64,000 bases of DNA from Gemmataceae bacterium. GTDB lineage: Bacteria > Planctomycetota > Planctomycetia > Gemmatales > Gemmataceae. Shown in pieces: positions 56,307 to 64,000 of this stretch (positions within the stretch are counted from its first letter, which is position 1; each line of letters starts with the position of its first letter). Both the position numbers and the translations under genes were made by a program. A model generated the notes under the pieces. It did not search any database and was not told the origin of the DNA. It saw only the letters and a program-made list of their open reading frames with translations. The DNA is taken from assembly GCA_022616435.1 (NCBI GenBank), contig JAKEET010000128.1, positions 62,001 to 126,000 of the forward strand. The letters are read 5' to 3'.

Positions 56307-56924
56307 ATGGTTCCTTTGACGGTTGCCGATCTGCTCCCCCTGGAGGAGTACGCCGCCCGGCGGCGCGAGTTCTTCGACGCGCACCGCCGGTACCTGGACC
56401 GCTATCGCCGCGTCCGCATCGGCCCGCGCCTGACCCTGATCTTCGAGAACCGTCAAACTCTCTGGTATCGCGTCCAGGAAGTCGTCCGCATCGCCCGGCT
56501 CGCCGACCGGCGGGCCGTGGAGCAGGAGCTGGACCTATACAATCGCCTCTTGCCCGGCAAGGACCTTCTTCAAGCCGCGCTGCTGATCGAGATTGCCGAT
56601 GAAACGCGGCTCTTTGCCGAGCTCGTGCAATGGCGCGATCTGGCCGGCGACCAGTTGCGGCTGGTGGCCGGCACGCAGCGCTTCCCCGCCACGCTGGTGA
56701 CGTGCCGGCCCGAAGACCGCTGCGCCGGCACCGCGCACTGGGTGCAGTTCGCGATCGAACCGGCCTATCGACTGACCCTCGCCGACGTCGACGCGCCGGC
56801 CCACTTCGAATTCGACAACGGCATCTACCAGCATCGCAGCGCCGAGCTGAGCGACGACCTCCGCCAGAGCTTGCTCGACGATCTGGAGCTGTCGGATCGA
56901 GATGACCAGCCGCTGGCGGCTTAG
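56307..56924 (+). CDS. DUF3501 protein
   Basis: A 205-residue protein of the DUF3501 family. Recognisable blocks are RRVRIGPRLTLIFENRQTLW, QELDLYNRLLPGKDLLQAAL and LTLADVDAPAHFEFDNGIYQ. Family members are found next to rubrerythrin and Fe-S genes in other bacteria, pointing to redox biology, but no such gene is adjacent here. AAGGA precedes ATG 56307. Its last four codons and stop lie in a family E palindrome. Confidence 0.85.
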   Translation: MVPLTVADLLPLEEYAARRREFFDAHRRYLDRYRRVRIGPRLTLIFENRQTLWYRVQEVVRIARLADRRAVEQELDLYNRLLPGKDLLQAALLIEIADETRLFAELVQWRDLAGDQLRLVAGTQRFPATLVTCRPEDRCAGTAHWVQFAIEPAYRLTLADVDAPAHFEFDNGIYQHRSAELSDDLRQSLLDDLELSDRDDQPLAA

Positions 56925-56964
56925 CGCTCGGAGGGCACATTCCGAACGCTAAGCCGCCAGCGGC
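56909..56964. repeat. Palindromic repeat, family E, overlapping a gene end
   Basis: Arms at 56909-56931 and 56942-56964 are perfectly complementary over 23 bases (GCTGGCGGCTTAGCGCTCGG inside the arm). The element covers the stop codon of DUF3501 and ends next to the stop of the convergent gene, so it probably serves both as terminator. Confidence 0.9.
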
Positions 56965-56965
56965 A

Positions 56966-57868
56966 TCACAACGTCCACCACGACTTGAGCCAGGTGCGTT
57001 TCATGTTGGCGATCGCGGTTGGCGGCGCCACGCCCGCCGGCGGCTTCACTTCGAACCCGCACACCGGCCGCCGGCCGGGCCGCAGAAAGCCGATGTCGAA
57101 GAGCGTCTTGATGAAGTCGCGCAGCTCGGGCACGTCGTTGTCGCCGCCGGGCATGCCGAACAACGGATGCGAATCGCCGAAGAGGGCGTGCTTCCGGTCC
57201 GAAACGCTGCTCCCCATGTGAACGGCCACGAGGTGCTCGCGAATCAACGGCAGGTGCTGGGCGGGGTTTTCGTGGCACAGGTAGATGTGGCTCAGGTCGT
57301 GCAGCAGGCCAAAGTCGGCGAAGTCGCGGCGCACGGCCCGGGCCACCTCCGCGGCCAGGGCGCAGGTCCCGACCAGGGCCTTCTTGTCCATGTCGTAGTC
57401 GAAAATCTCCATGAGGAGCGGCAGGCCGACGCGTTCCCTGGCAAGCTTGCACAACTGCCGCAGGGAATCGACCAACCGCTCGGGCGCGGCCTGCCCCGGC
57501 GCATGCTTGCCGCTCATCAGCGCGATGCGGCCGGCGTGCAGCTCGCGGGCCTGATCGAACAGCGCCGCGACCATCTCGACCGCCTTCTGGCGTTGGCCCG
57601 CGTCGGCGGCGTTGAGGTCGAGGTTGTGCCGCAAGATCACCGGCTGGCACGCGAACGTCACCGTCATCTGGCAATCGCGGAGCAGGTTGGCGCAGTCGCG
57701 GCGCACGGCGGCGTCGTTCATCGGACCGACGTCGACCGCCTCGAAGAACGGGTCGCGGCAAATTTCGTTGAGCGTGTCGAACTGGGGACCATCGCCGCCC
57801 AGGCACTCGGGAAAGGCCATGTTGTGCACGACGCCGAGCTGCAAGTGCGGCTGCCAGGGCTCTTTCAT
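56966..57868 (-). CDS. Sugar phosphate isomerase/epimerase-like TIM-barrel protein
   Basis: A 300-residue protein of the xylose isomerase-like TIM-barrel superfamily. The segments LLMEIFDYDMDKKALVG, DFGLLHDLSHIYLCHENP and HLVAVHMGSSVSDRKHALF give Glu, Asp, His and further metal-ligand positions in the order of the fold. The C-terminal CGFEVKPPAG carries the last Glu. Substrate unknown. ATG 57868 is preferred; the upstream extension crosses the family A repeat. Confidence 0.83.
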   Translation of the reverse strand: MKEPWQPHLQLGVVHNMAFPECLGGDGPQFDTLNEICRDPFFEAVDVGPMNDAAVRRDCANLLRDCQMTVTFACQPVILRHNLDLNAADAGQRQKAVEMVAALFDQARELHAGRIALMSGKHAPGQAAPERLVDSLRQLCKLARERVGLPLLMEIFDYDMDKKALVGTCALAAEVARAVRRDFADFGLLHDLSHIYLCHENPAQHLPLIREHLVAVHMGSSVSDRKHALFGDSHPLFGMPGGDNDVPELRDFIKTLFDIGFLRPGRRPVCGFEVKPPAGVAPPTAIANMKRTWLKSWWTL

Positions 57869-58182
57869 GGTCGGGATTTTGTATGGAAATGCGTTTCGGC
57901 GGGCGGCGGTCACGGCCGTTGCGGTTCGCCATGCCGGTCCGCAGGTGCGGCCGTCGGCGCCGCCATGTAGTCGTGCCCAATTCTGCTGCACCAACCCGAA
58001 GCGTAAGCGAGGGATTTCGACTGTTCCCCTCGCTTACGCTTCGGGTTGGCGCAGCGGAATCACGCACGCTGATCTTGGTAAACCGCAACTAGTAAACCGC
58101 AACGATCCTCGGCCGGCTTTGCATCGTATGGACATCAGCCCGCGAATCGACGTCGATATTTGAAACAGCACGGGAGGACGTG
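57869..58182. other. Intergenic region with family A repeat
   Basis: The 314 bases between the isomerase-like gene (minus) and the interrupted gene (plus) hold the family A repeat (57981-58070). No other gene or signal is seen apart from the ribosome binding site GGGAGG at 58172-58177. Confidence 0.5.
57981..58070. repeat. Palindromic repeat, family A, copy 3
   Basis: Arms of about 34 bases around a 12-base loop carry TTCTGCTGCACCAACCCGAA and its complement. This copy and copy 2 are nearly identical in the arms; copy 1 differs at one stem position on both sides, keeping the pairing. Confidence 0.9.
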
Positions 58183-58626
58183 ATGGCGACGCGAATTGGT
58201 CCGGCATGTTGGCGACGGGCGGCGCTCGGCGCCGTGTTGATGGCTGGGCTGGGGACGGCCGGGTGGCTGCTCGCCGAATGGGCCCTGCATCTCGACGAAT
58301 GGCGCCGGTTTTACGCGGTCGAGCCGGGCATGACCGAGGACCAAGTGCTGGCCGCGCTCGGCAAGCCGCCCGGACAGTACGGACCGCCGGGCGCGCGCTA
58401 CGCCGTGCGTCCAACGTATTGCTGACCGTCGGATTTTCCCAAGAGCCTCTCGTGGGGAGGCTATCGCGGCCAGCTCGACGTGGTCGTCGCGCGGGACGGC
58501 AGGGTCGAGCGCGTCAAGCTCTGGCGCCGATTGACGGAACTCGACGACTTGCGACTGTGGCGGCTGAATCGACAACCGGAAGCGATGGTCTGGGACAAGT
58601 CTGCCGCGCGGAAAGCATCTTCTTGA
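58183..58626 (+). pseudogene. BamE-like small exported protein interrupted by one in-frame UGA
   Basis: The frame starts at ATG 58183 with GGGAGG five to six bases upstream, and has a signal-like helix (AALGAVLMAGLGTAGWLLAE). FYAVEPGMTEDQVLAALGKPPG then matches the SmpA/BamE-like repeat GMT..QV...LG.P. A TGA at 58423-58425 stops translation at 80 residues. The same frame stays open for 66 more codons to a TGA at 58624, reading SWGGYRGQLDVVVARDGRVE and similar, which is the expected C-terminal half. Thus a single nonsense codon splits one gene. Sequencing error, recent inactivation or read-through are the options. Confidence 0.65.
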
Positions 58627-58639
58627 GGGGAGATGAGGC

Positions 58640-58709
58640 GATGCGAACGAGCCGTCGCCAGTCGAATCAACAGATCCTGATCGACGTCATCGTCCAGATA
58701 ACAGGTCAT
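58640..58709 (-). pseudogene. N-terminal fragment of a DUF5615 PIN-like toxin
   Basis: From the ATG complementary to 58707-58709 the minus frame reads MTCYLDDDVDQDLLIRLATA, the typical start of a DUF5615 protein with its conserved acidic triplet. Homology seems to end after about 23 residues, where the frame continues antisense to the interrupted gene. No antitoxin gene is seen. It is a likely relic of a second toxin-antitoxin pair. Confidence 0.45.
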
Positions 58710-58873
58710 GGAGCGGTCCTGAGATATCCCTTCGCGATCGCCTGTTGCCGGCTGCGACATCGCTCCCTGGCCAAGAACTCCTCATCTAGCATCCGCAAGA
58801 GACCCTACCCAATGCCACCCACGAACCGGATGTCCAGACCATCGGACCATATCCTGAACGCGTTCCTTTTTTC

Positions 58874-60463
58874 CTACCGGCCGTTGCCGTTGGCCAGAGC
58901 CAATTCATACGTGCGGCTGTCGTCGTGGCCGTTGCGGTTGTGGACCGCGAGCTGATAGAGGCGTTCGCCGGTCGGCGTGGGATATTGCCCGGTCAGGCAG
59001 GCGCGGCACAGCTGGTCGTCCGGCAGGTTGATGCACCGCGCCACCGCCTCCAAGGGGAGATAGAAGAGGCTGTCGGCCCCCAGCTCCTTGGCCATCGCCT
59101 CTTGTTCCGCCACGGTGGGCCGGTCGCCCTTCAGGAAACGCGGGGCGAACAGCTCGCGGACCGTGGACATGTCGATGCCGTAAAAGCACGGGGCCACGAT
59201 GGGCGGGCAGGCGACGCGGACGTGGATCTCCTTGGCGCCGCCGCGCTCGCGGACGTGGTGCAACAGCGACTTGAGCGTGGTGCTGCGGACGATGGTGTCC
59301 TCGATCAGCAGCACCCGCTTGCCCTCGAGCACCTCGCGCAGCGGCGTGTACTTCATGCGGACGCGGTCGATGCGATTGACCCCCTCGATGAACGTCCGGC
59401 CCACGTAGCGATTGCGCATCAGGCCCTCCACCGACGGCACGCCCAGCTCGTAGGCCATGGCGTCGGCGGCGGCCTTGCCGGTGTCCGGGACCGGGACCAC
59501 GACGGTGTCGTCGTCGAGCGGCACCTTGCCGAGCTTGTGTTCCTGCACGGCCAGCTCCTTGCCCAGCGCCGCCCGCGACAGGTAGACGCTGCGGTGGTCC
59601 AGCGTGCTGGCCACGTTGGCGAAGTAGATCCATTCGAAGAAGCAGTGCGACGACGATTGCCGCGGCGCGTACCGCACCACGCGCATCTCGTTGTCCTGGA
59701 TCAGGATCATCTCGCCCGGTTCGAGATCGATGATGTTCTTGAAGCCGAGGTTGGCCAGGGCCACGCTCTCGCTGGCGGCGGCGAACAGCGGCCCTTCGCG
59801 GGCGTAGCACAGCGGCCGGAACCCCTTCGGATCGCGGACCACCACCATCTCGCCCATCGCGTTCAAAAACACCAGGTTGTAGGCCCCGTCGAACTTGCGG
59901 CTCAGGTTGCGGAACACCTGCACCAGGTCCGGCCGTTCATCATGCCGCAACTCGTAGCTGAGGTAGTGCATGATGATCTCGGTGTCGGTGTTGCGCGTGA
60001 GATGGTATTCCTCGCGGTTGAGCAGGTCGTCGCGCAGCTCGGTGTAGTTGGCGAGCTGGCCGTTGAACGCCAGGCTGAACCACTTCCACTTGCGGCCATG
60101 GTAGCGCTGAAACGGCTGGGCGTAGCTGCGGTCGTTGGCGCCGCAGGTGGCGTAGCGGACGTGGCCGATGGCGGCCCGGCCGCTGTACTCGCGCATGATG
60201 CTTTCGGATTTGGCCTGGTGGTTGAGCCGGAACGCCTCGATCACGCTGCCGATCTGCTTGTAGGTGTCGAGGATCTTGTCGCGCTCGGGATTGTAGCTGG
60301 CGATGCCGGCCGCCAGTTGCCCGCGGTTCTGCAGGTCGAGCAGCATCCGCGGCATCAGCCGCGACACTTGACCGGGCCCCTGCGGCGGCGCCAGGGGCGA
60401 CGGGGTGGGACTGTCGAAATGGTAGACGGCGGCAATCCCACACTCATGATGCAGCTCGGCCAT
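58874..60463 (-). CDS. purF: Amidophosphoribosyltransferase
   Basis: A 529-residue enzyme of the first step of purine synthesis. The glutaminase begins [16 protein letters not shown], with Cys8 as the nucleophile after processing. [11 protein letters not shown] and [11 protein letters not shown]-type blocks follow. The phosphoribosyltransferase part has the PRPP loop [18 protein letters not shown] and [21 protein letters not shown] 60463 leaves a seven-residue propeptide; ATG 60499 would give 19. The C-terminal [19 protein letters not shown] fits a family tail. It has no neighbours of the purine pathway. Confidence 0.93.
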   Translation of the reverse strand: MAELHHECGIAAVYHFDSPTPSPLAPPQGPGQVSRLMPRMLLDLQNRGQLAAGIASYNPERDKILDTYKQIGSVIEAFRLNHQAKSESIMREYSGRAAIGHVRYATCGANDRSYAQPFQRYHGRKWKWFSLAFNGQLANYTELRDDLLNREEYHLTRNTDTEIIMHYLSYELRHDERPDLVQVFRNLSRKFDGAYNLVFLNAMGEMVVVRDPKGFRPLCYAREGPLFAAASESVALANLGFKNIIDLEPGEMILIQDNEMRVVRYAPRQSSSHCFFEWIYFANVASTLDHRSVYLSRAALGKELAVQEHKLGKVPLDDDTVVVPVPDTGKAAADAMAYELGVPSVEGLMRNRYVGRTFIEGVNRIDRVRMKYTPLREVLEGKRVLLIEDTIVRSTTLKSLLHHVRERGGAKEIHVRVACPPIVAPCFYGIDMSTVRELFAPRFLKGDRPTVAEQEAMAKELGADSLFYLPLEAVARCINLPDDQLCRACLTGQYPTPTGERLYQLAVHNRNGHDDSRTYELALANGNGR

Positions 60464-60946
60464 GCGCACCCCGCCCGTGGAAAAAGATGAGAAAACCAAC
60501 CTGTCCTGTTGGTCATTTCATTATAAGAAACGCCGGCGCCGCCCACCAACGGAAGGCAATTGCCGCGGCATGACGGGACGGAAATGGGCAGCTGACGTGC
60601 GGGGTAGTCATTCGTCAGTGGTCAGTAGTCAGTAGCAACAAACCACTCGCCACTGACCACTCGCACCCCCACCCTCGCTGAGTTGGCCAAGTACGGACAG
60701 TCCGGGAACGCAACTCATTGTCCGGCAAAGGAATGTGTCCCTCGCCGTTGTTGGCCAACTCGTTTTCGAGTTGGCCAACAAAGCAAAAACATTGGGGTTT
60801 TCGACGCTACACTGCGTCCTCCCAGCCGCCGGCAACCCGCGTTGACCGCCGCCGCGGTTTTCCTTACTATCCCGCGTCCTTGGCACGCCGGGCTTCCGGC
60901 CGATGGTCGCCGGAAGTCCAAGCGCCAACAGCGGATCGAGTGACGC
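60464..60946. other. Intergenic region with several inverted repeats
   Basis: Four hundred and eighty-three bases between divergent purF and the AsmA-like gene. A GTCAGTGGTCAGTAGTCAG-type repeat lies near 60613-60664. A perfect 13-base stem GTTGGCCAACTCG lies at 60750-60762 and 60767-60779 with a TTTT loop. No gene is supported. Confidence 0.55.
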
Positions 60947-63900
60947 ATGGCCTGGCACAAGTGGTTTGTCCGCGGGCTGGTCTTCAGCCTGTTCGCGAGC
61001 GCCGTCCTGGCGACGTTGGCCTACCAGCACTGGACCAACCCGGCCGCCGTCCGCCTCCAGGTCCTGGCCAAGACCCTGGCCACGTTTCCCGGCGGGCTGG
61101 TCACGGTCGATGCCGCTTCCCTGCGCATCCTCGGCGGCATCCAGGTGCGCGAGCTGCACCTGTCGCGCCGCGACGATCCGACCGCCGAGGTCGCGCACAT
61201 CCCGTCGGCGATCCTGTACCACAACAAGGAGAAGATGCTCGACGGCGAGCTGTCGTTCCGCAAGATCGAGCTGTATCGGCCGCGGCTGCGCGTGATCCGC
61301 GGGACGGACGGCGTCTGGAACGTGCAGGGCCTGGCCGCGGCCGCCAAGCCGGGACAAGCCTACCCGACCGTCGTGGTGCACGAGGCGACCATCCATTTCG
61401 AAGATCACAGCCGGCCCGACGTCCGCCCCTTCAAGCTGGAGCTGACCCGCGCCAATCTGACGCTCATCAACGATCCGCTCGACGTGGTCACGATCGACGG
61501 CGTGGCCCAGGCGGAGTTGCTTGGCCGGGTCATCGTGCACGGGACCTGGCAGCGCGAGGCCAATGAAGTGACCCTATCCATCCGCACCATCGGCACGCGG
61601 CTGAACGACGTGGTCGCCGAACGGCTGGCGTGCTGCTGTCCCGAGGGCCGGCTGAACGGCTTGCGGCTGCAAGGCCGGGCCAACGTCCACGTCAACATGC
61701 TGTACCGGCCGGCGAGCGAACAAGCCTGGAGCGTGAACGTGCATTGCCAGGTGGCCCAGACGAAGATCCAGCACCCGGAGCTGCCGCTGCCGCTGGATAA
61801 CGTCGAGGCGAGCATCCGCTGGGACGGCGACGAGCTGCGCCTGGAGTCGCTGCGCGCCAGCGCGGGGCCGGCGACGGTGACCGGGCAAGGCGTGGGCCGG
61901 CTGGCGTGCCTCGAAGAGCATTTCGAGGCGACCTTGCGGCTCGAACAGGTGGAGGTGGACGACGACCTGGGCGCGCGCTTGCCGGAGAAGTTGCGTCCGT
62001 TGATGGAGCGGTTCCAGCCGCGCGGCCGGATTCGCCTGCAATTCGACGTCTGCCGGCGCGACGGCGCGTGGACGACGTTGGCCGACGGGACGCCGTCGCG
62101 GGTCACGGCGCTCCCCGTGGACGTGTCGGCGTGCTTTGAACGCTTTCCGTATCCGCTGCGGAAGATCTCCGGCGCGGTGCAGTTCTTGCTGCCGCAGCAA
62201 CGGCTGCTGGTCGATTTGACCGCCCACGCCGGCGGGCGGCCGGTCCTGATCAAAGGCCACTGGCAGGGCCAGGCGCCGCGCATCGACATGCAATACGACA
62301 TCAGCGCCGACGCCGTCCCGGTCGATGCGACGCTGATCGGCGCCCTGCGCGAGCCGATGCGGTCGGCCGTGGAGTCATTCCAGGTGGGTGGCCTGGTCGA
62401 CGTCAAGGCCCACGTGCGCCGCCGCCCGGTCGACGACGACTTTCACGCGGAATATCACCTGCGCTTGCACCAGGGCGCCGCGGTGTGGACCGAATTTCCC
62501 TATCCGTTGACCAAGGTCAGCGGCTTCATCAGCGTCACGCCCACGGCGTGGGAGTTTCGGGATTTCGAGGCCTGGCACGGCGCCGGCCTGGTGAAGGTGC
62601 ACGCGTGCTCGCGGGCCGCACGAGACCGCGGCGCCGTGCCAGGGATCTACGTCGAGATTACCGGCAAGGACATCCTGTTTGATGCCGACCTGCACAACGC
62701 CGTGCGCGCCAAACCGGGGCTGGCGAAGGCCTGGGCCACGTTTCAGCCGTCCGGCCGCTTGAACTTCACCGCCACGATCGAGCGCCGCGGGCCGCAGCCC
62801 GAAGACGTGGACGTGCGCGTGGACGTCAAAGGCCCGAACGTGCGGCCGATCTTCTTCCCGTATCCGCTGGCCGATGTCGCCGGCCATTTTCACTTTCGCG
62901 ATCAGCGGCTCGAGCTGCGGCGGCTGTGCGCCAAGCACGGCGACGCCCGCTGGTATCTGGAAAAGGGGACGGTCGAGGTGCACCCCGGGGGCGCCTTCTA
63001 CGCGGACCTCCCGGACCTGCAGGCCGAACAGTTGCTGCTCGATCGAGACTTGCTCGGCGCCTTTCCGCCGAAGCTGCGCGCCGCCGCCGCCGCGCTGCGG
63101 CTGCGCGATCCGCTGCGGGTGAAGACGCGCCTGGTCATCGCCGACTCGGGCGGGCCGGACACTCTTCCCGACGTCTACTGGGACGGGCAGGCCTGGCTGA
63201 CCGAGGCGACGCTGACGGTGGGCCTGGAGTGCTCGCGGGTCACCGGCGCCGTGGCCTGCGTGGGCCGCCACAACGGCCGGCATCTCACCGGCCTGTGCGG
63301 CAACCTGATCCTGGAGCGCGCCGCCGTCTACAACCAGCCGTTTCGCAACGTGCAGGGACATTTCCACGTCCAGGAGAGCATGCCGGAGCTGATGCTGCTC
63401 GATCTCAAGGCGCCGATCTTCGGCGGCGACGTCGCCGGGCAGGTGAGCCTCGATTTCCGCGCCGAGCCGCGCTTCGAGCTGAACCTGACGGCGTCACAAA
63501 TCAACCTGGAGGAATTCGGCCGCCACAACCTCGACCCCGACCGGCTCGCCGGCCTCATGATGGCGCGCGTGTACCTGACCGGGACGGGAAACGATCCGGC
63601 GACGCTCAACGGCCACGGCACGCTCGACATCCCCAACGGCAAGCTGCTGAACCTGCCGTTTCTGCTCGACTTGATCAAGTTCCTCGGCCTGCGCTGGCCG
63701 GACCGCACCATGTTCGAGGAGCTGCACGCGCGCTACGCGATCCAGGGCCGCCGCGCCTTCATTCACGAGCTGGAGTTGTTCGGCAACGCGGTGAGCTTCA
63801 CGGGCAAGGGCGAGATCAACCTGGACGGCACCGACCTGCGCCTGGACATGTATCCGAGCTGGGCCCGCTTCGAGCAGCTCTTGCCCCCCGCGGTCCGGTC

Positions 63901-64000
63901 GATGCCGCCGAACTTGACCAAGAACCTGCTGACCGTCGAAGCCCGCGGCAAGATCAGCGGCGACGGCAACGACATCCGCTTCACCAAGAAACCGGTGCCG
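60947..64000 (+). CDS. AsmA/TamB-like envelope protein (cut by right edge)
   Basis: The first 1018 codons are visible and the frame is open to the edge. One N-terminal helix (VFSLFASAVLATLAYQHW) anchors a very long beta-rich part. Repeats of the type GRLNGLRLQGRANVHVN, ESLRASAGPATVTGQGVGRL, FGRHNLDPDRLAGLMMARVY and RFEQLLPPAVRSMPPNLTK recall AsmA-like and DUF748-like proteins that form bridges for lipid transport to the outer membrane. It starts at ATG 60947. No gene precedes it on its strand for a long distance, so it has its own promoter within 60464-60946. Confidence 0.82.
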   Translation, partial: MAWHKWFVRGLVFSLFASAVLATLAYQHWTNPAAVRLQVLAKTLATFPGGLVTVDAASLRILGGIQVRELHLSRRDDPTAEVAHIPSAILYHNKEKMLDGELSFRKIELYRPRLRVIRGTDGVWNVQGLAAAAKPGQAYPTVVVHEATIHFEDHSRPDVRPFKLELTRANLTLINDPLDVVTIDGVAQAELLGRVIVHGTWQREANEVTLSIRTIGTRLNDVVAERLACCCPEGRLNGLRLQGRANVHVNMLYRPASEQAWSVNVHCQVAQTKIQHPELPLPLDNVEASIRWDGDELRLESLRASAGPATVTGQGVGRLACLEEHFEATLRLEQVEVDDDLGARLPEKLRPLMERFQPRGRIRLQFDVCRRDGAWTTLADGTPSRVTALPVDVSACFERFPYPLRKISGAVQFLLPQQRLLVDLTAHAGGRPVLIKGHWQGQAPRIDMQYDISADAVPVDATLIGALREPMRSAVESFQVGGLVDVKAHVRRRPVDDDFHAEYHLRLHQGAAVWTEFPYPLTKVSGFISVTPTAWEFRDFEAWHGAGLVKVHACSRAARDRGAVPGIYVEITGKDILFDADLHNAVRAKPGLAKAWATFQPSGRLNFTATIERRGPQPEDVDVRVDVKGPNVRPIFFPYPLADVAGHFHFRDQRLELRRLCAKHGDARWYLEKGTVEVHPGGAFYADLPDLQAEQLLLDRDLLGAFPPKLRAAAAALRLRDPLRVKTRLVIADSGGPDTLPDVYWDGQAWLTEATLTVGLECSRVTGAVACVGRHNGRHLTGLCGNLILERAAVYNQPFRNVQGHFHVQESMPELMLLDLKAPIFGGDVAGQVSLDFRAEPRFELNLTASQINLEEFGRHNLDPDRLAGLMMARVYLTGTGNDPATLNGHGTLDIPNGKLLNLPFLLDLIKFLGLRWPDRTMFEELHARYAIQGRRAFIHELELFGNAVSFTGKGEINLDGTDLRLDMYPSWARFEQLLPPAVRSMPPNLTKNLLTVEARGKISGDGNDIRFTKKPVP

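Noticed and set aside
58423-58425. UGA as a selenocysteine codon
   Set aside because: I see no SECIS-like stem just downstream and no selenoprotein genes in the window; a nonsense mutation or sequence error is simpler.

Overview
The window reads as a chromosomal segment of a high-GC planctomycete, most likely of the Gemmata/Gemmataceae type. This rests on gene content: two prepilin-like DUF1559 proteins, a membrane sugar dehydrogenase fused to a cytochrome, a ThuA-domain protein, exported PPC-domain and EF-hand proteins, zinc-ribbon membrane proteins, an ECF sigma factor with a ZAS anti-sigma factor, and many palindromic repeats at gene ends. I see no tRNA, rRNA, CRISPR array, transposase, prophage or plasmid gene.

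Layout. 1-4482: start of a Ser/Thr kinase (cut by the left edge), a MazG-like pyrophosphohydrolase, an exported membrane protein and an ABC ATPase. 4722-9103: DUF1559 protein, tiny lipoprotein, family-5 uracil-DNA glycosylase coupled to a zinc-ribbon membrane protein, di-heme oxidoreductase. 9271-14717: a DUF433/DUF5615 toxin-antitoxin pair, a two-gene sodium:solute symporter, aroA, truA and a second zinc-ribbon protein. 14943-18474: ThuA protein and the sugar dehydrogenase-cytochrome. 18455-23164: the Anbu proteasome-like peptidase, divergent from circularly permuted ATP-grasp, alpha-E and transglutaminase genes. 23205-30398: two very large exported proteins flanking a GNAT/DUF1778 toxin-antitoxin pair. 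30744-36384: an ECF sigma/anti-sigma locus in which three neighbouring exported or membrane proteins carry Lys/Gly-rich tracts, then DUF1559 and DUF2306 proteins. 36441-40216: sugar mutarotase and two dehydrogenases. 40289-46092: purA-uppS-cdsA-phoH-pgpH on the minus strand. 46636-53099: HEAT-repeat protein, a divergent AnmK homologue, a glutamine-amidotransferase-like protein lacking its cysteine, FHA and GYF-like (DUF4339) proteins. 53382-58626: ACT protein, MauG-like peroxidase, aquaporin-family channel, DUF3501 protein, sugar isomerase-like protein and a gene broken by one in-frame UGA. 58874-64000: purF and a long AsmA-like protein cut by the right edge.

The two loci most worth attention are the Anbu cluster, a predicted but biochemically open peptide-ligation/proteolysis system, and the ECF/ZAS/EF-hand/PepSY-like locus, for which I know no described function. 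The third theme is repeats: at least six families of palindromes sit at gene ends. One family lies inside the sugar dehydrogenase gene, where it supplies an in-frame peptide, and a related peptide ends the MauG-like peroxidase.
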